A DNA stretch of 64,000 bases from Sphingosinicella sp. (GCF_013911755.1 NZ_JACESP010000005.1:98288-162287), one strand, 5' to 3'; counted from the first letter of the stretch, positions 1-6,865 are shown. Notes: a model not told the origin generated them from the letters alone. Made by a program: numbers and translations.

Positions 1-188
1 GCGGATGCGACAGTGCCCCGCAGCAACAGGCGGCCGAGAATGTAGGGGCGCCGGGGCATGGTGGCCGGATCGTGCCAAGCGAATGGCGTGGCGATGATCT
101 CGGGGTGAGCGGTGCCCGCCGGCGGCGATTCAGCCTCCCGCGGTGCGAACCGCTCCACAACGACGTTCTCCGGGCTGAGTGGGCTCAT
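1..188 (-). CDS. RepA-like AAA ATPase, N-terminal fragment (runs off left edge)
   Basis: About 62 residues are visible from an ATG at 188. They contain the segment FAWHDPATMPRRPYILGR followed by a hydrophobic stretch, which matches the N-terminal lead-in of plasmid RepA-type AAA ATPases (an expected Walker A would follow beyond the window). The start codon overlaps the stop of the upstream primase gene as ATGA, so the two are translationally coupled. Such ATPases act as replicative helicases or loaders together with primases in mobile elements. The call rests on that short motif and on the primase neighbour; the catalytic motifs are not visible. Confidence 0.6.
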   Translation of the reverse strand, partial: MSPLSPENVVVERFAPREAESPPAGTAHPEIIATPFAWHDPATMPRRPYILGRLLLRGTVAS

Positions 189-1147
189 GTTGCCCTCCCG
201 AGATCGTTGAAGTCGGCGCCGATCTGGCGGGGATAGATCACCGACGCCTCGCGCCCCGCGTCGGCATACCGCTCGGCGACAGCACGCGCGGCATTCTGGC
301 CCGGCTCGTCGGCATCCGCGAAGACGGTCAGCGCCTCGATTCCGGGCAGCACCGGAAAGCTGGCTATGCCCCCGGCCGAGCAAACCGCCCAGACCGGCGC
401 CCAGCCCGCCGCGAGCACCGACAGGGCGGTCTCGATGCCCTCGGCGATACCGAGACCGTGCGTTACATCGTCGGAACGGCTCAGCATGATCGCGCCGGCT
501 CTGCCGAGCATCCGGCGATCGAGCTTCATTCCTTGAGGCGAGAAGGCGGTACGGTGGACGCCGATCGCCTCACCTGTCGCCGGATCGCGCATCAGGGCGA
601 GCATACACGGCAGGCGCTGCCCTTCGCCGAAAGGACATGCGGCATGATAGCGGATCATGCGGGACGGCTCGGCAGGCAGCGCCACACCGCGACCGGCGAG
701 ATAATGGTCAGCCATGGTCGCCTCGGCGCTGATAGCCTCGTTCCACAGCGCCAGCGCCCGGCGGATGCGCTCCGCGTCATCCTTGCGGGGCTTCGCGGGT
801 TCCCCTGCATGGTCGCGATCGGGGGACGGATTCGCCAACCTCTCCGCGCGCCGGCGCGGCACGGGCGCGCCCGGCGCTGGCGAGATGAAGCCCATTTCAC
901 GAAGCCACGCGACGGCCTCGCCGGGCGTGCAGTGCCTTTCCTGTGCGATCAGGCTGAGTAACCCGCCACCTTCGCCGGCCTCGAAATCGAAGTAGGTCGC
1001 GGCTTCCGTGAACACGGTCAGCGAGCCTTTGCGGCGGTAGCGCATCTCACCCGGCCGGCTGGCCTTCTGGGGTGCGCCGAGAAGGATGCGCGCGACTTCG
1101 GGCGCGGCGGCGATGAGTTCGGCGGTATCGAGTGGGGCGAGCGTCAT
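185..1147 (-). CDS. Toprim-domain primase of the island
   Basis: The 320-residue protein has an N-terminal region with a short basic and aromatic segment (near residues 36-60) like a zinc-less CHC2-type primase module, and a C-terminal toprim domain from about residue 232. The toprim signature is visible as EGIETA (acidic residue near 236) and FADAD (near 278), followed by GADFNDL near 310. It probably makes RNA primers for replication of the excised element. It lacks an obvious CHC2 zinc cluster, so it is the short mobile-element form and not chromosomal DnaG. It overlaps the next gene (ATPase) and the previous gene (58-residue protein) by ATGA on each side. Confidence 0.85.
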   Translation of the reverse strand: MTLAPLDTAELIAAAPEVARILLGAPQKASRPGEMRYRRKGSLTVFTEAATYFDFEAGEGGGLLSLIAQERHCTPGEAVAWLREMGFISPAPGAPVPRRRAERLANPSPDRDHAGEPAKPRKDDAERIRRALALWNEAISAEATMADHYLAGRGVALPAEPSRMIRYHAACPFGEGQRLPCMLALMRDPATGEAIGVHRTAFSPQGMKLDRRMLGRAGAIMLSRSDDVTHGLGIAEGIETALSVLAAGWAPVWAVCSAGGIASFPVLPGIEALTVFADADEPGQNAARAVAERYADAGREASVIYPRQIGADFNDLGRAT

Positions 1148-1320
1148 GTCCGCACCTCGATCCCGCGCTCGGCAGCTTCGATCCCGGCCCGGACGACTGC
1201 CGCTTGCATTTCAAGGCCGCGTGCGAGCGTGACGAGGTGCCCGCCAACGGGACCATGCAGCTCGACTTGCCAGCCGTCGGGACGCTCGGTGATGACGAGG
1301 AACAGGCGGGGCTTATCCAT
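1144..1320 (-). CDS. 58-residue conserved-looking island protein
   Basis: The start at 1320 (MDKPRLFLVITERPDGWQVE) is chosen because it lies just past the stop of the preceding small gene, with an 8-base overlap, and the protein ends in an ATGA overlap with the primase start. The product is a small alpha/beta-like protein without recognised motif; its middle reads like a two-stranded sheet followed by a helix. Position between an AlpA-like regulator and a primase suggests a role in element replication or its control, but this is inferred from context only. A longer upstream in-frame reading is possible and I regard it as unlikely. Confidence 0.65.
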   Translation of the reverse strand: MDKPRLFLVITERPDGWQVELHGPVGGHLVTLARGLEMQAAVVRAGIEAAERGIEVRT

Positions 1321-1483
1321 TCCGCACCACCAGACCCGCCAGCCATGCCACCGACATGCGTCGATCGATCTCGGCGATTGTGGACAGCAGCGCGGTATCA
1401 GGGTATGAAGTCGGCAGCCGGTAGTCCCCAAACTTCGGTGCAGCGCCGCCCCCGCCAGGGCGGCGTTTCTGTGTCTGTCTCAT
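1313..1483 (-). CDS. 56-residue basic small protein of the island
   Basis: This short gene starts with ATG at 1483, two bases after the stop of the AlpA-like gene, and ends with TAA at 1313-1315 inside the first codons of the 58-residue gene. The product starts MRQTQKRRPGGGG, so it has a strongly basic glycine-rich N-terminus, and then a segment ending in a probable helix (IAEIDRRMSVAWLAGLVVRNG). The tight packing on both sides and the lack of an alternative gene in the gap support it as real. I do not recognise the family. A basic tail could bind nucleic acid or a partner replication protein, which is speculation. Confidence 0.55.
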   Translation of the reverse strand: MRQTQKRRPGGGGAAPKFGDYRLPTSYPDTALLSTIAEIDRRMSVAWLAGLVVRNG

Positions 1484-1485
1484 CG

Positions 1486-1656
1486 CTACGCCGCTTCCTC
1501 ACCGAGGAGCCGGCGAATGCTGGCGACCTTGATGAGCCGGCGCTTGCCGAGGCGAACCGAGTCGAGTTCGCCGCTGTTGACCAACTGATAAAGCCGAGTT
1601 GTGCCGACGCAGAGCTGACGCTTGGCTTCATCCACGGTGACCGCGATCTGTTCCAT
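1486..1656 (-). CDS. AlpA/excisionase-like helix-turn-helix protein
   Basis: The protein is 56 residues from the ATG at 1656, which has a good ribosome site (GAAGGGA) upstream; a TTG at 1680 would add eight residues and is less likely. The sequence TVDEAKRQLCVGTTRLYQLV followed by VRLGKRRLIKVASIRRLL is the MerR-type winged helix arrangement of the excisionase/AlpA family. Members bind DNA to activate integrase or replication genes or to direct excision. It is the first gene of a five-gene unit that continues with two small proteins, the primase and the ATPase. A near-palindrome covers its ribosome site (1667-1684) and may be an operator. Confidence 0.85.
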   Translation of the reverse strand: MEQIAVTVDEAKRQLCVGTTRLYQLVNSGELDSVRLGKRRLIKVASIRRLLGEEAA

Positions 1657-1666
1657 TTCGATCCCT

Positions 1667-1684
1667 TCAATTGAATTCAACTGA
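1667..1684. promoter_or_regulatory. Near-palindrome at the AlpA ribosome site
   Basis: Two nine-base arms, TCAATTGAA (1667-1675) and TTCAACTGA (1676-1684), form a dyad with one mismatch and a perfect TTGAATTCAA core at 1671-1680. It sits 11 to 28 bases before the AlpA start and is unusually AT-rich for the neighbourhood. It may be an operator for AlpA itself or for an element repressor. No binding data exist here. Confidence 0.35.
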
Positions 1685-1711
1685 AAGGAAGTTGCGCGAA
1701 GTGTGGGCGCC

Positions 1712-2446
1712 CTAAACTTGCAAAAAACGTGCCGGTCGAAAATAAATCAGCTTGTCGACGCCGGGTGCGATGTCGGCTTTGCCCACAAGAAAAGCGCGCT
1801 TTTCCGCCTGGGTCAGCGCATCGGTTACCCAATCTGAAATGAACGCGAAATTCAGCAGCGCGAACTGCTTTGGATATCGCAACCTCCCGCCCTTCTCGAC
1901 AAAATCCCACATCGCGAGGCGCGCCTCAAGCGCGAGGTGCGCAGCCGGGAAGTACGGCAGCCACAGGGTGCGGCGCGGCGCCGGATTGTGGCCATCCTTC
2001 TGCGTGTCGGCGATTACGCCGCCCGCCGACGCCTCACGAACAGCCTTCTCGATGGACCGCGCCCGTTGAGGCAGAATGCGGCGCAGGCTGGATTCTGCGT
2101 TGACGATTGCATCGTTGAGCCAAAGCCCGGCTCGCATGGATTGTGCAAAGCGGTTCTCCAGATATCGGAGGCGCCGATCGAGCACGACCGGCTTGTGTAA
2201 CTCCCTCCCGGCGGCGGCCTTCACCTGATCGCGCACGAGATCGCGCCCACGGCCTTCGCCTCGCGCTCTCAGCACGACGGCGGCGAACTCCTTTAGCGTA
2301 AGTTCAGCCTCTGCGGCCTTTTTGGGATTCGCGGGGTGGCAAAGGTGCGCGACGAGCTGCGGCGCCGCCAAAACGATGTCGCCATGAACATCGACGACGC
2401 GGCGCGGCGGTGTTGTCTCGACCGCATGGAATCCGTCCTCAAACAT
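1712..2446 (-). CDS. Unrecognised 244-residue island protein
   Basis: The start is set at the ATG at 2446, which has a GGGGAG ribosome site seven bases upstream; an in-frame GTG at 2566 would add 40 low-complexity arginine-rich residues. The protein is mostly helical, with charged segments near residues 50-140 and an aromatic C-terminal third (LWLPYFPAAHLALEARLAMWDF). No signal peptide, membrane segment or catalytic motif was recognised. It follows a strong hairpin that ends the upstream operon, so it is probably transcribed from its own promoter in the 2447-2600 gap. Function unknown. Confidence 0.6.
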   Translation of the reverse strand: MFEDGFHAVETTPPRRVVDVHGDIVLAAPQLVAHLCHPANPKKAAEAELTLKEFAAVVLRARGEGRGRDLVRDQVKAAAGRELHKPVVLDRRLRYLENRFAQSMRAGLWLNDAIVNAESSLRRILPQRARSIEKAVREASAGGVIADTQKDGHNPAPRRTLWLPYFPAAHLALEARLAMWDFVEKGGRLRYPKQFALLNFAFISDWVTDALTQAEKRAFLVGKADIAPGVDKLIYFRPARFLQV

Positions 2447-2604
2447 CACCCGCTCCCCAGCGGCCCGGTTCGTATCGCGAGGGCAGCGCGGCCGGGTAGC
2501 CGCGTTTTCGGCCCGTCGACCCAGCCCTCGCGCCCGGCGTGTTGCCGGAACCTTTGGCGGATACACAATCCGCCGAACTTATCGCGCCCTAGCGCCGAAA
2601 CTGG

Positions 2605-2654
2605 CCGTGGTGGGGCCCGCTGGGCGCTCTTGCCCACGCCGAGCCCCACCACGG
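2605..2654 (-). terminator. Nested hairpin ending the 3852-2658 operon
   Basis: Arms CCGTGGTGGGGC (2605-2616) and GCCCCACCACGG (2643-2654) pair perfectly over 12 bases, and an inner TGGGC/GCCCA stem (2621-2625 with 2632-2636) fills the loop. It begins four bases after the stop codon of the minus-strand gene 2658-2912. There is no strong T run after the stem, so it may be a weak intrinsic terminator or an mRNA-end stabiliser. Confidence 0.5.
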
Positions 2655-2657
2655 GGC

Positions 2658-2912
2658 CTATCCGAAATCGACCAACTCCCGGTCGTGCTCATCCTCGGCA
2701 TCGACGTCGTCTCCCGCCCCGCCATCATCAAAGCGAAAGGCAAGGTCGTCGTCGTGGCCGATGCAGCAATCCTCGTCGCCGTCCTCAAGGTCGGGGTCTC
2801 CGTCCGCGGCGTCAAGCATCGTGACAAGCTCCTCGATGAGCTGCTCCAATGCGGTGCGGGGGAGCGCCGTCGCGTGACGAAAGGCGGGCGGAAGAGCGAA
2901 TGTCGCGCTCAT
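2658..2912 (-). CDS. 84-residue acidic island protein
   Basis: The protein has a helical N-terminal half (ALEQLIEELVTMLDAA) and a very acidic C-terminal half rich in Asp and Glu with DGDEDCCIGHDDD near residues 43-55. Small acidic proteins with this layout are common unknowns on alphaproteobacterial chromosomes and elements. The start overlaps the stop of the upstream 198-residue gene as ATGA, and a strong hairpin follows the stop, so it is the last gene of a three-gene unit. An acidic DNA-mimic role would fit the composition, but that is conjecture. Confidence 0.65.
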   Translation of the reverse strand: MSATFALPPAFRHATALPRTALEQLIEELVTMLDAADGDPDLEDGDEDCCIGHDDDLAFRFDDGGAGDDVDAEDEHDRELVDFG

Positions 2913-3505
2913 GCTGCCCCTCCCCCGTTCAGGCGCCTGAGGTCGTTGCGAACGTCAATCAGAAGATTGCAGCTATCAACCTCGTCGTGGAGCATATCGA
3001 TCTTCTGGATGACCGCCGCCAAATCCGGTGCGGGACATTCCATCAGCGTGTTCGCGGCTTCGGTTCTATCATCGCACGCGCTGGACCACGCGGCTTCGAG
3101 CTCATCCACGCGGAGATGAGTGCAAAGCTTCTTATTCTCCAGCCTGACCCGGTGGTGTTCTTCCACCGCTTCAAACGCTTGCCGGATGACCGGGTCGGTG
3201 TCCCTTTTGCTTTCAGGAACGCCATCGATCAGCCTTTCGCAAAACTGCAGGCTGTAGAAATATTCCTCGCCACGCTCGTCCTTGATTGCCACTTTTGGCG
3301 TGGGCAGACTCTGCCGCGTAAGGGCCGCACTCGCGGCCTTGTATGGCTTCAGGGCAACCCTTTCGGCGTCGAAGGCCATCTTGAAGCCGTGTAACGCTGC
3401 GGTCCACGCGCTCCGATCCGGCACGTTTGCAAGGGCGGGGAGCGCTGCGACAGGCGCGAGCGCCATCCCTGCGAGTACGGCCCTCCTATCGGTAGACGCG
3501 CTCAT
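2909..3505 (-). CDS. 198-residue protein with Tat-like leader
   Basis: The N-terminus reads TDRRAVLAGMALAPVAALPALA, with paired arginines followed by a hydrophobic stretch and an Ala-rich possible cleavage site. This resembles a twin-arginine or ordinary signal peptide. The remaining 165 residues are charged and predicted to be largely helical, with no recognised catalytic motif and two cysteines near residue 115 and 129 region that are not in a paired motif. It is the middle gene of a three-gene unit, coupled by ATGA overlaps at both ends. Export of an island-encoded unknown is the interesting point; the signal is suggestive and not certain. Confidence 0.65.
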   Translation of the reverse strand: MSASTDRRAVLAGMALAPVAALPALANVPDRSAWTAALHGFKMAFDAERVALKPYKAASAALTRQSLPTPKVAIKDERGEEYFYSLQFCERLIDGVPESKRDTDPVIRQAFEAVEEHHRVRLENKKLCTHLRVDELEAAWSSACDDRTEAANTLMECPAPDLAAVIQKIDMLHDEVDSCNLLIDVRNDLRRLNGGGAA

Positions 3506-3852
3506 GCCCCAGCTCCCACTCGCACCGCATCAGCGCTCTCGCCTTTGACCATCGCCTTGATGATGTTGATCCGACCCGCAAGGTCCTCGATGACCATGTG
3601 GAACGCGAGTTCGGCGTCGTCGTCGTCAAGCCCATGGTGCATGAGGCGAAGCGCATTAACGACGCCGCCGGCCTCGAACAGCGCATCCTCGATCCTGTGC
3701 GGCTTCACCAGCGCAGACGTCTTGCGCCATTCGAGCAAATGGTCGAGCAGCTCGGGGCGCGTCATGCGGCCGGCCTCGTAAGCGTCGAGAAGCGTGGCGG
3801 GTGTGTGGGCATTGGACAATTCGTCCGGCCTCGGTAGGGTACTTACAGCCAT
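3502..3852 (-). CDS. 116-residue island protein, first gene of a trio
   Basis: The start at 3852 has a clear AGGAGACGAAA ribosome site immediately upstream, whereas longer in-frame readings toward 3972 run into the integrase region. The product begins MAVSTLPRPDEL and is helical, with the segment ALFEAGGVVNALRLMHHGLDDDDAELAFHMVIEDLAGRIN suggestive of paired helices. Short proteins of this type occur on mobile elements and near conserved trio genes, but I do not recognise a named family. It is coupled to the Tat-like protein by ATGA overlap. The gap to the integrase stop at 3926 is 73 bases. Confidence 0.65.
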   Translation of the reverse strand: MAVSTLPRPDELSNAHTPATLLDAYEAGRMTRPELLDHLLEWRKTSALVKPHRIEDALFEAGGVVNALRLMHHGLDDDDAELAFHMVIEDLAGRINIIKAMVKGESADAVRVGAGA

Positions 3853-3880
3853 TTTCGTCTCCTGTGGACGTTGGTGGTAA

Positions 3881-3915
3881 GGCCCGTGCCAGCGGTACCA
3901 GCGCCAGCACGGGCC
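3881..3915 (-). terminator. Stem-loop after the integrase gene
   Basis: GGCCCGTGC (3881-3889) pairs with GCACGGGCC (3907-3915) across a 17-base loop. It lies 10 bases beyond the integrase stop and before the ribosome site of the following trio, so it could end the integrase transcript. There is no convincing T run, so the effect may be modest. Confidence 0.4.
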
Positions 3916-3925
3916 GCTATCGGCA

Positions 3926-5155
3926 CTACGCCGATCCGTTCCGCGACGTTGCCGCGATGTTCGTGAAATCAATGACGTCGGCGCCCTGCCCGCCCTCCAG
4001 AAAAGCGGCCCACGCGTTCATCATGGCGCGGCGCTTCTCCAGCAACGTGCCCCGCCGATAAGCCGCCTCGACAGCATTCGAAATCTTGTGGGCCAGCGCC
4101 TTTTCGGCGACTTCGCCGGGGAAGTTTGTTTCTTCCGATATCCAATCCCGAAAGCTCGACCGGAAGCCATGCACCGTGCACGTCTCGCCGGCATCGCGGA
4201 GGATTTTGCCCAAGGTCGCATCGCAAAGCGGCTGGCGCTTCACGCCGGGAAACACGAGCGGGCATTTTTCGAGCCGGGGAATCTGTTTCAGCAACGCAAG
4301 CGCGGCAGGGGATAGTGGGACGACATGCTCATCTCCGGCTTTCATGCGCTCCTTCGGAATGGTCCAGAGCGCCTTATCGGTGTCAAACTCATCCCACCTC
4401 GCGCCGCGCGCTTCTCCCGAGCGCGCCGCCGTCAGGATTACAAACTGCAGCGCGAGCCGACCGACCGTCACCGTCTCGGCGCGGACGCGCTGCATAAAGC
4501 TCGGTACGTCGGTGTAGGGCATGGCCGCGAAATGGCCGCTGCGGCGGGGCTGGGGCGGCAATCCCATACGGATGGCCCGCACGGGCGCCTCACTGTCGCG
4601 GTAGCCGTGCGCCGCGCCCCAAGCGACGACGGACGCGATGCGCTGTAGAGCTCGGCTCGCGGTTTCGGGTTTCGTCGTCCAGATCGGCTTGAGCGCCTCG
4701 ACGATCAGCGGCCCGGTCACCGCATTGATCGGGAGCCGCCCGATTTTCGGGAAAACGTGGTGCTCCATGGAATTCAGCCACTGTTCCCGGTGCTTCTGGC
4801 TTTTCCAGCCGTCCTCGCGCTCGGCGTAGACCTTCCGGGCAGCCGCCTCGAATGTGGGCACGACGCGCGCCGCCTTGCGCTTCTCGGCGAGCGGATCGAG
4901 CCCGGCGCGGGTCTGGCCACGCAACTCGCGTGCCTTCTCGCGCGCCTCGGCGAGGCTCACATCAGCGAGCGGCCCGAGGCCGATATCGCGTCGGCGACCG
5001 TCTGGACTGCGCACGCGCGCGATCCATGAGCGGGTGCCGTTCGTCCCCACCACGAGCAGCAGACTGTCGCCGACGGAGTGTTTCCCCGATGTGCGCAGCG
5101 CGTCGATTTCCTTGACTGTCGCGGGCCGCGATCTGCGTTTTGGCGTGGTGGGCAT
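3926..5155 (-). CDS. Tyrosine-recombinase integrase, P4/DUF4102 type
   Basis: The 409-residue protein has an N-terminal DUF4102 arm-binding domain (about residues 1-90, with SLAEAREKARELRGQTRAGLDP), a core-binding domain to about 210 and a catalytic domain. Catalytic residues are visible: Arg near 245 in TAARSGEARG, His and Arg near 329 and 332 in HGFRSSFRDW, His near 356 in LAHK, and the nucleophile Tyr near 366 in AAYRRG. It integrates and excises the element by site-specific recombination. The ATG at 5155 is preferred over a TTG at 5170 because a GGAACGG site sits before it. It is the last island gene before chromosomal sequence. Confidence 0.95.
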   Translation of the reverse strand: MPTTPKRRSRPATVKEIDALRTSGKHSVGDSLLLVVGTNGTRSWIARVRSPDGRRRDIGLGPLADVSLAEAREKARELRGQTRAGLDPLAEKRKAARVVPTFEAAARKVYAEREDGWKSQKHREQWLNSMEHHVFPKIGRLPINAVTGPLIVEALKPIWTTKPETASRALQRIASVVAWGAAHGYRDSEAPVRAIRMGLPPQPRRSGHFAAMPYTDVPSFMQRVRAETVTVGRLALQFVILTAARSGEARGARWDEFDTDKALWTIPKERMKAGDEHVVPLSPAALALLKQIPRLEKCPLVFPGVKRQPLCDATLGKILRDAGETCTVHGFRSSFRDWISEETNFPGEVAEKALAHKISNAVEAAYRRGTLLEKRRAMMNAWAAFLEGGQGADVIDFTNIAATSRNGSA

Positions 5156-5210
5156 GGCGTTCCGTTCCAACTGCTATGCCCACCAGAAAACACGACAGCT
5201 AGCGAATGTC

Positions 5211-5284
5211 AATGAACGTCAGTGAAAGAGGAATGGCGGTTTTACAGTGGTTTTCGCCAGTCCAGCGAAGGAAAATGAACGTCA
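5211..5284. repeat. Direct repeats beside the integrase gene
   Basis: AATGAACGTCA occurs at 5211-5221 and 5274-5284, spaced 63 bases start to start, with similar flanks (GTGAAAG versus CCGAAGG). A related AATGTCAATG lies just before the first copy. The pair is in the gap between the integrase start and the chromosomal ProX gene. They may be arm-type integrase sites or part of the attachment region; the distal boundary of the island is not in the window. Confidence 0.45.
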
Positions 5285-5304
5285 CCGAAGGCAAGTTAAG
5301 AGGA

Positions 5305-5811
5305 TCATTTTTCCTCCAGAATCGGAATGTGGGCGATGATCAGCGCATGTCCCCACGCTTCGAGAGCGCGCACAAGGTCAGGCCCGGACATGCCGACCGT
5401 CGCCGTGTTGCGCAAGGGGTGGACGTTCACCGTCTCCGCCGCCGCGAGGGCCGCATCCAGCGCCACCGTTACCACGCGGCCTGCATCGTTGAATGCTGCG
5501 AGCGGCGTCACCGATCCCGGCGTGATGCCGAGCAAGCGCTCCATGTCCTCCGCCTTTCCGAAGCTCAGCCGCCGCGATCCGAGCACGGCAGGCAGTGCCT
5601 TCAGGTTCGCGCGCGCGTCGGCGGGGATCGTCACCAGGAAGAACGCGCCCGCCTCGTCCTTCAGGAACAGGTTCTTGGTGTGCGCCCCAGCGATCACTTG
5701 GTGCAGCGCCTCGCTCTCGCCCACGGTGAATACCGCCTCGTGCTCGTGCTTTGTGAAAACAACGCCGAGCCCGCCGAGCGCAGCGTCCAGTTCCGCTTCC
5801 CGTGATGTCAC
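5305..5811 (-). CDS. YbaK/ProX-type aminoacyl-tRNA deacylase
   Basis: The protein is 168 residues from a GTG at 5811 with an AAGGGG ribosome site; the in-frame extension to 5979 is rejected because it overlaps the divergent PAS gene and has no family match. Visible family features include the FTVGESEALHQVIAGAHTKNLFLKDEAGAFFLVT segment with the conserved Lys, SFGKAEDMERLLGITPGSVTPLA and GRVVTVALD. ProX enzymes hydrolyse mischarged Ala-tRNA(Pro) and act in the cytoplasm. It is adjacent to the island edge, so its 3' end is the nearest chromosomal feature to the integration point. Family assignment is strong. Confidence 0.9.
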   Translation of the reverse strand: MTSREAELDAALGGLGVVFTKHEHEAVFTVGESEALHQVIAGAHTKNLFLKDEAGAFFLVTIPADARANLKALPAVLGSRRLSFGKAEDMERLLGITPGSVTPLAAFNDAGRVVTVALDAALAAAETVNVHPLRNTATVGMSGPDLVRALEAWGHALIIAHIPILEEK

Positions 5812-5901
5812 AAATATCCCCTTTCCGCCCGGCGCATACAGCGCATTAACCCTCGCGTGCCAGTATGTTTGCACCCTGTCGCGTTTTGCCGGAGACTGGC
5901 C

Positions 5902-6435
5902 GTGGGCCGTGAGATAGAGCTGCCGGGATTTTCGCCCGGTCCCGAGGAACTCGATTTCGTCCGCAAGGCGGTCGATCATGTCCGCGTCCGTTCTGAAGCG
6001 GCGCTCGCCCGCAAAGAAAGCGAAGTCCGCCGCCTGCGCGCCGAGGTCGAGTGCCTACAAATCATCAAGCAACGCTTTGAATCGATCGTCGACACCGTCC
6101 CCGTCATCATCTTTGCGTGCAATTCGAAGGGCGAAGTCACCTACATCAACAACAGTTTCACCCGGCTCACAGGCTGCCCGTCCGAAGATGCGCTCGGCGT
6201 CGGCTGGCAGAGCTTCACGCATCCTGACGACGTCGCGATCGTCAAATCAGCCCTCGCACTCGCGATCCAAAGCGGAACCCCGCGCGGGGCGATCATGCGG
6301 ATGCGGCCGCCGGGCGGCGAATACGTGACCTTCAGCGCCACGGGCACCGCCGTGCGGGACGGCAACGGCAAGTTCCTCGAATGGTACGGTATGCTCATCC
6401 CGCAGCCTGGCGAGGTTCATCTGCTGAGCGTCTGA
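5902..6435 (+). CDS. PAS-domain protein
   Basis: The start is taken as GTG at 5902, with a GGAG ribosome site seven bases upstream. The product is 177 residues with a helical segment at about 25-65 (possible coiled coil) and a PAS domain from about 70 to 175, recognisable from FESIVDTVPVIIFACNSKGEVTYINNSF, TGCPSEDALG, FTHPDDV and the terminal DGNGKFLEWYGM. There is no output domain, so it probably senses a ligand or redox state and passes the signal to a partner. It is divergent from ProX and lies upstream of a sigma-54-type promoter, without obvious link between them. Confidence 0.85.
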   Translation: MGREIELPGFSPGPEELDFVRKAVDHVRVRSEAALARKESEVRRLRAEVECLQIIKQRFESIVDTVPVIIFACNSKGEVTYINNSFTRLTGCPSEDALGVGWQSFTHPDDVAIVKSALALAIQSGTPRGAIMRMRPPGGEYVTFSATGTAVRDGNGKFLEWYGMLIPQPGEVHLLSV

Positions 6436-6568
6436 ACGCCAAATCAATACGTTACGTCTTCGAATCGACCTGTCGACCTGTCTCATCCTGGCACAAATGG
6501 GTCGATAAACCTTACATTCCTGTGGCCCCCAATCCTCGGAACACTGCAATTTCCGTAACATGGGGAAC

Positions 6569-6583
6569 TGGCACCCTCCTTGC
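6569..6583 (+). promoter_or_regulatory. Sigma-54 (RpoN) type promoter
   Basis: TGGCAC at 6569-6574, five bases, then TTGC at 6580-6583 give the -24/-12 consensus exactly, with GG at 6570-6571 and GC at 6582-6583 ten bases apart. The predicted transcription start is near 6595 and the next start codon is 6638. No enhancer-binding site was identified upstream. The match alone is strong; function needs RpoN and an activator protein. Confidence 0.65.
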
Positions 6584-6598
6584 GTGTTCCAGCGACGA

Positions 6599-6617
6599 GG
6601 CGCCCACATTTGGCGCC
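6599..6617 (+). other. Small hairpin in the zinc-ribbon leader
   Basis: Two GGCGCC blocks at 6599-6604 and 6612-6617 are separated by CACATTT and can pair. They lie just after the predicted sigma-54 transcription start and before the ribosome site, so they may affect mRNA stability or early elongation. Confidence 0.3.
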
Positions 6618-6637
6618 GGGTTGAAAGGACAAGGACC

Positions 6638-6850
6638 ATGCTCGACACGCGCGCCTATGATGGCTCGAAGCAGGGCTACCGGCTTGTGTACCGGCCGTCG
6701 AAGATCAACTGCTGCCCGGGCTGCGGGCACACCAACTGGTACATCGGCCGCAGTTCCGCCGAATGCGCCTTCTGCGCGACCGCGCTGCCGCTCCAGCAGA
6801 CGGGCGGTGCCGACTTTCTCACCGATCTCGGCGTACTCGTCGCGGCCTGA
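6638..6850 (+). CDS. Small zinc-ribbon protein (70 residues)
   Basis: The start ATG at 6638 follows the ribosome site AAGGAC. The product contains CCPGCG and, about 18 residues later, CAFC, giving four-cysteine spacing of a zinc ribbon, with conserved-looking flanks (RLVYRPSKIN before, TNWYIGRSSAE between). Small proteins of this kind are common in sphingomonads and uncharacterised. The gene is alone on its transcript, with a sigma-54 promoter upstream and a palindrome downstream. A nucleic-acid or protein-binding role is inferred from the ribbon only. Confidence 0.8.
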   Translation: MLDTRAYDGSKQGYRLVYRPSKINCCPGCGHTNWYIGRSSAECAFCATALPLQQTGGADFLTDLGVLVAA

Positions 6851-6865
6851 AGGCAAACGTACCGA

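Larger units (their letters stand above)
1..5300. mobile_element. Right-hand end of an integrated genomic island
   Basis: This segment carries a tyrosine integrase at its chromosomal edge, an AlpA/excisionase-like regulator, a toprim primase and the beginning of a RepA-like ATPase, together with a group of unrecognised small genes, all on the minus strand. That combination is typical of integrative elements of the ICE or phage-satellite type. The right boundary must lie between the integrase start near 5155 and the chromosomal ProX gene that ends at 5305. The left end is outside the window, so the attachment-site duplication cannot be confirmed and no tRNA gene is visible at the right edge. 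Size and cargo are unknown. The identification as a mobile element is firm; its class is inferred. Confidence 0.85.

Noticed and set aside
5156-5304. A tRNA gene as the integration target
   Set aside because: No cloverleaf or T-loop sequence could be recognised in this gap.
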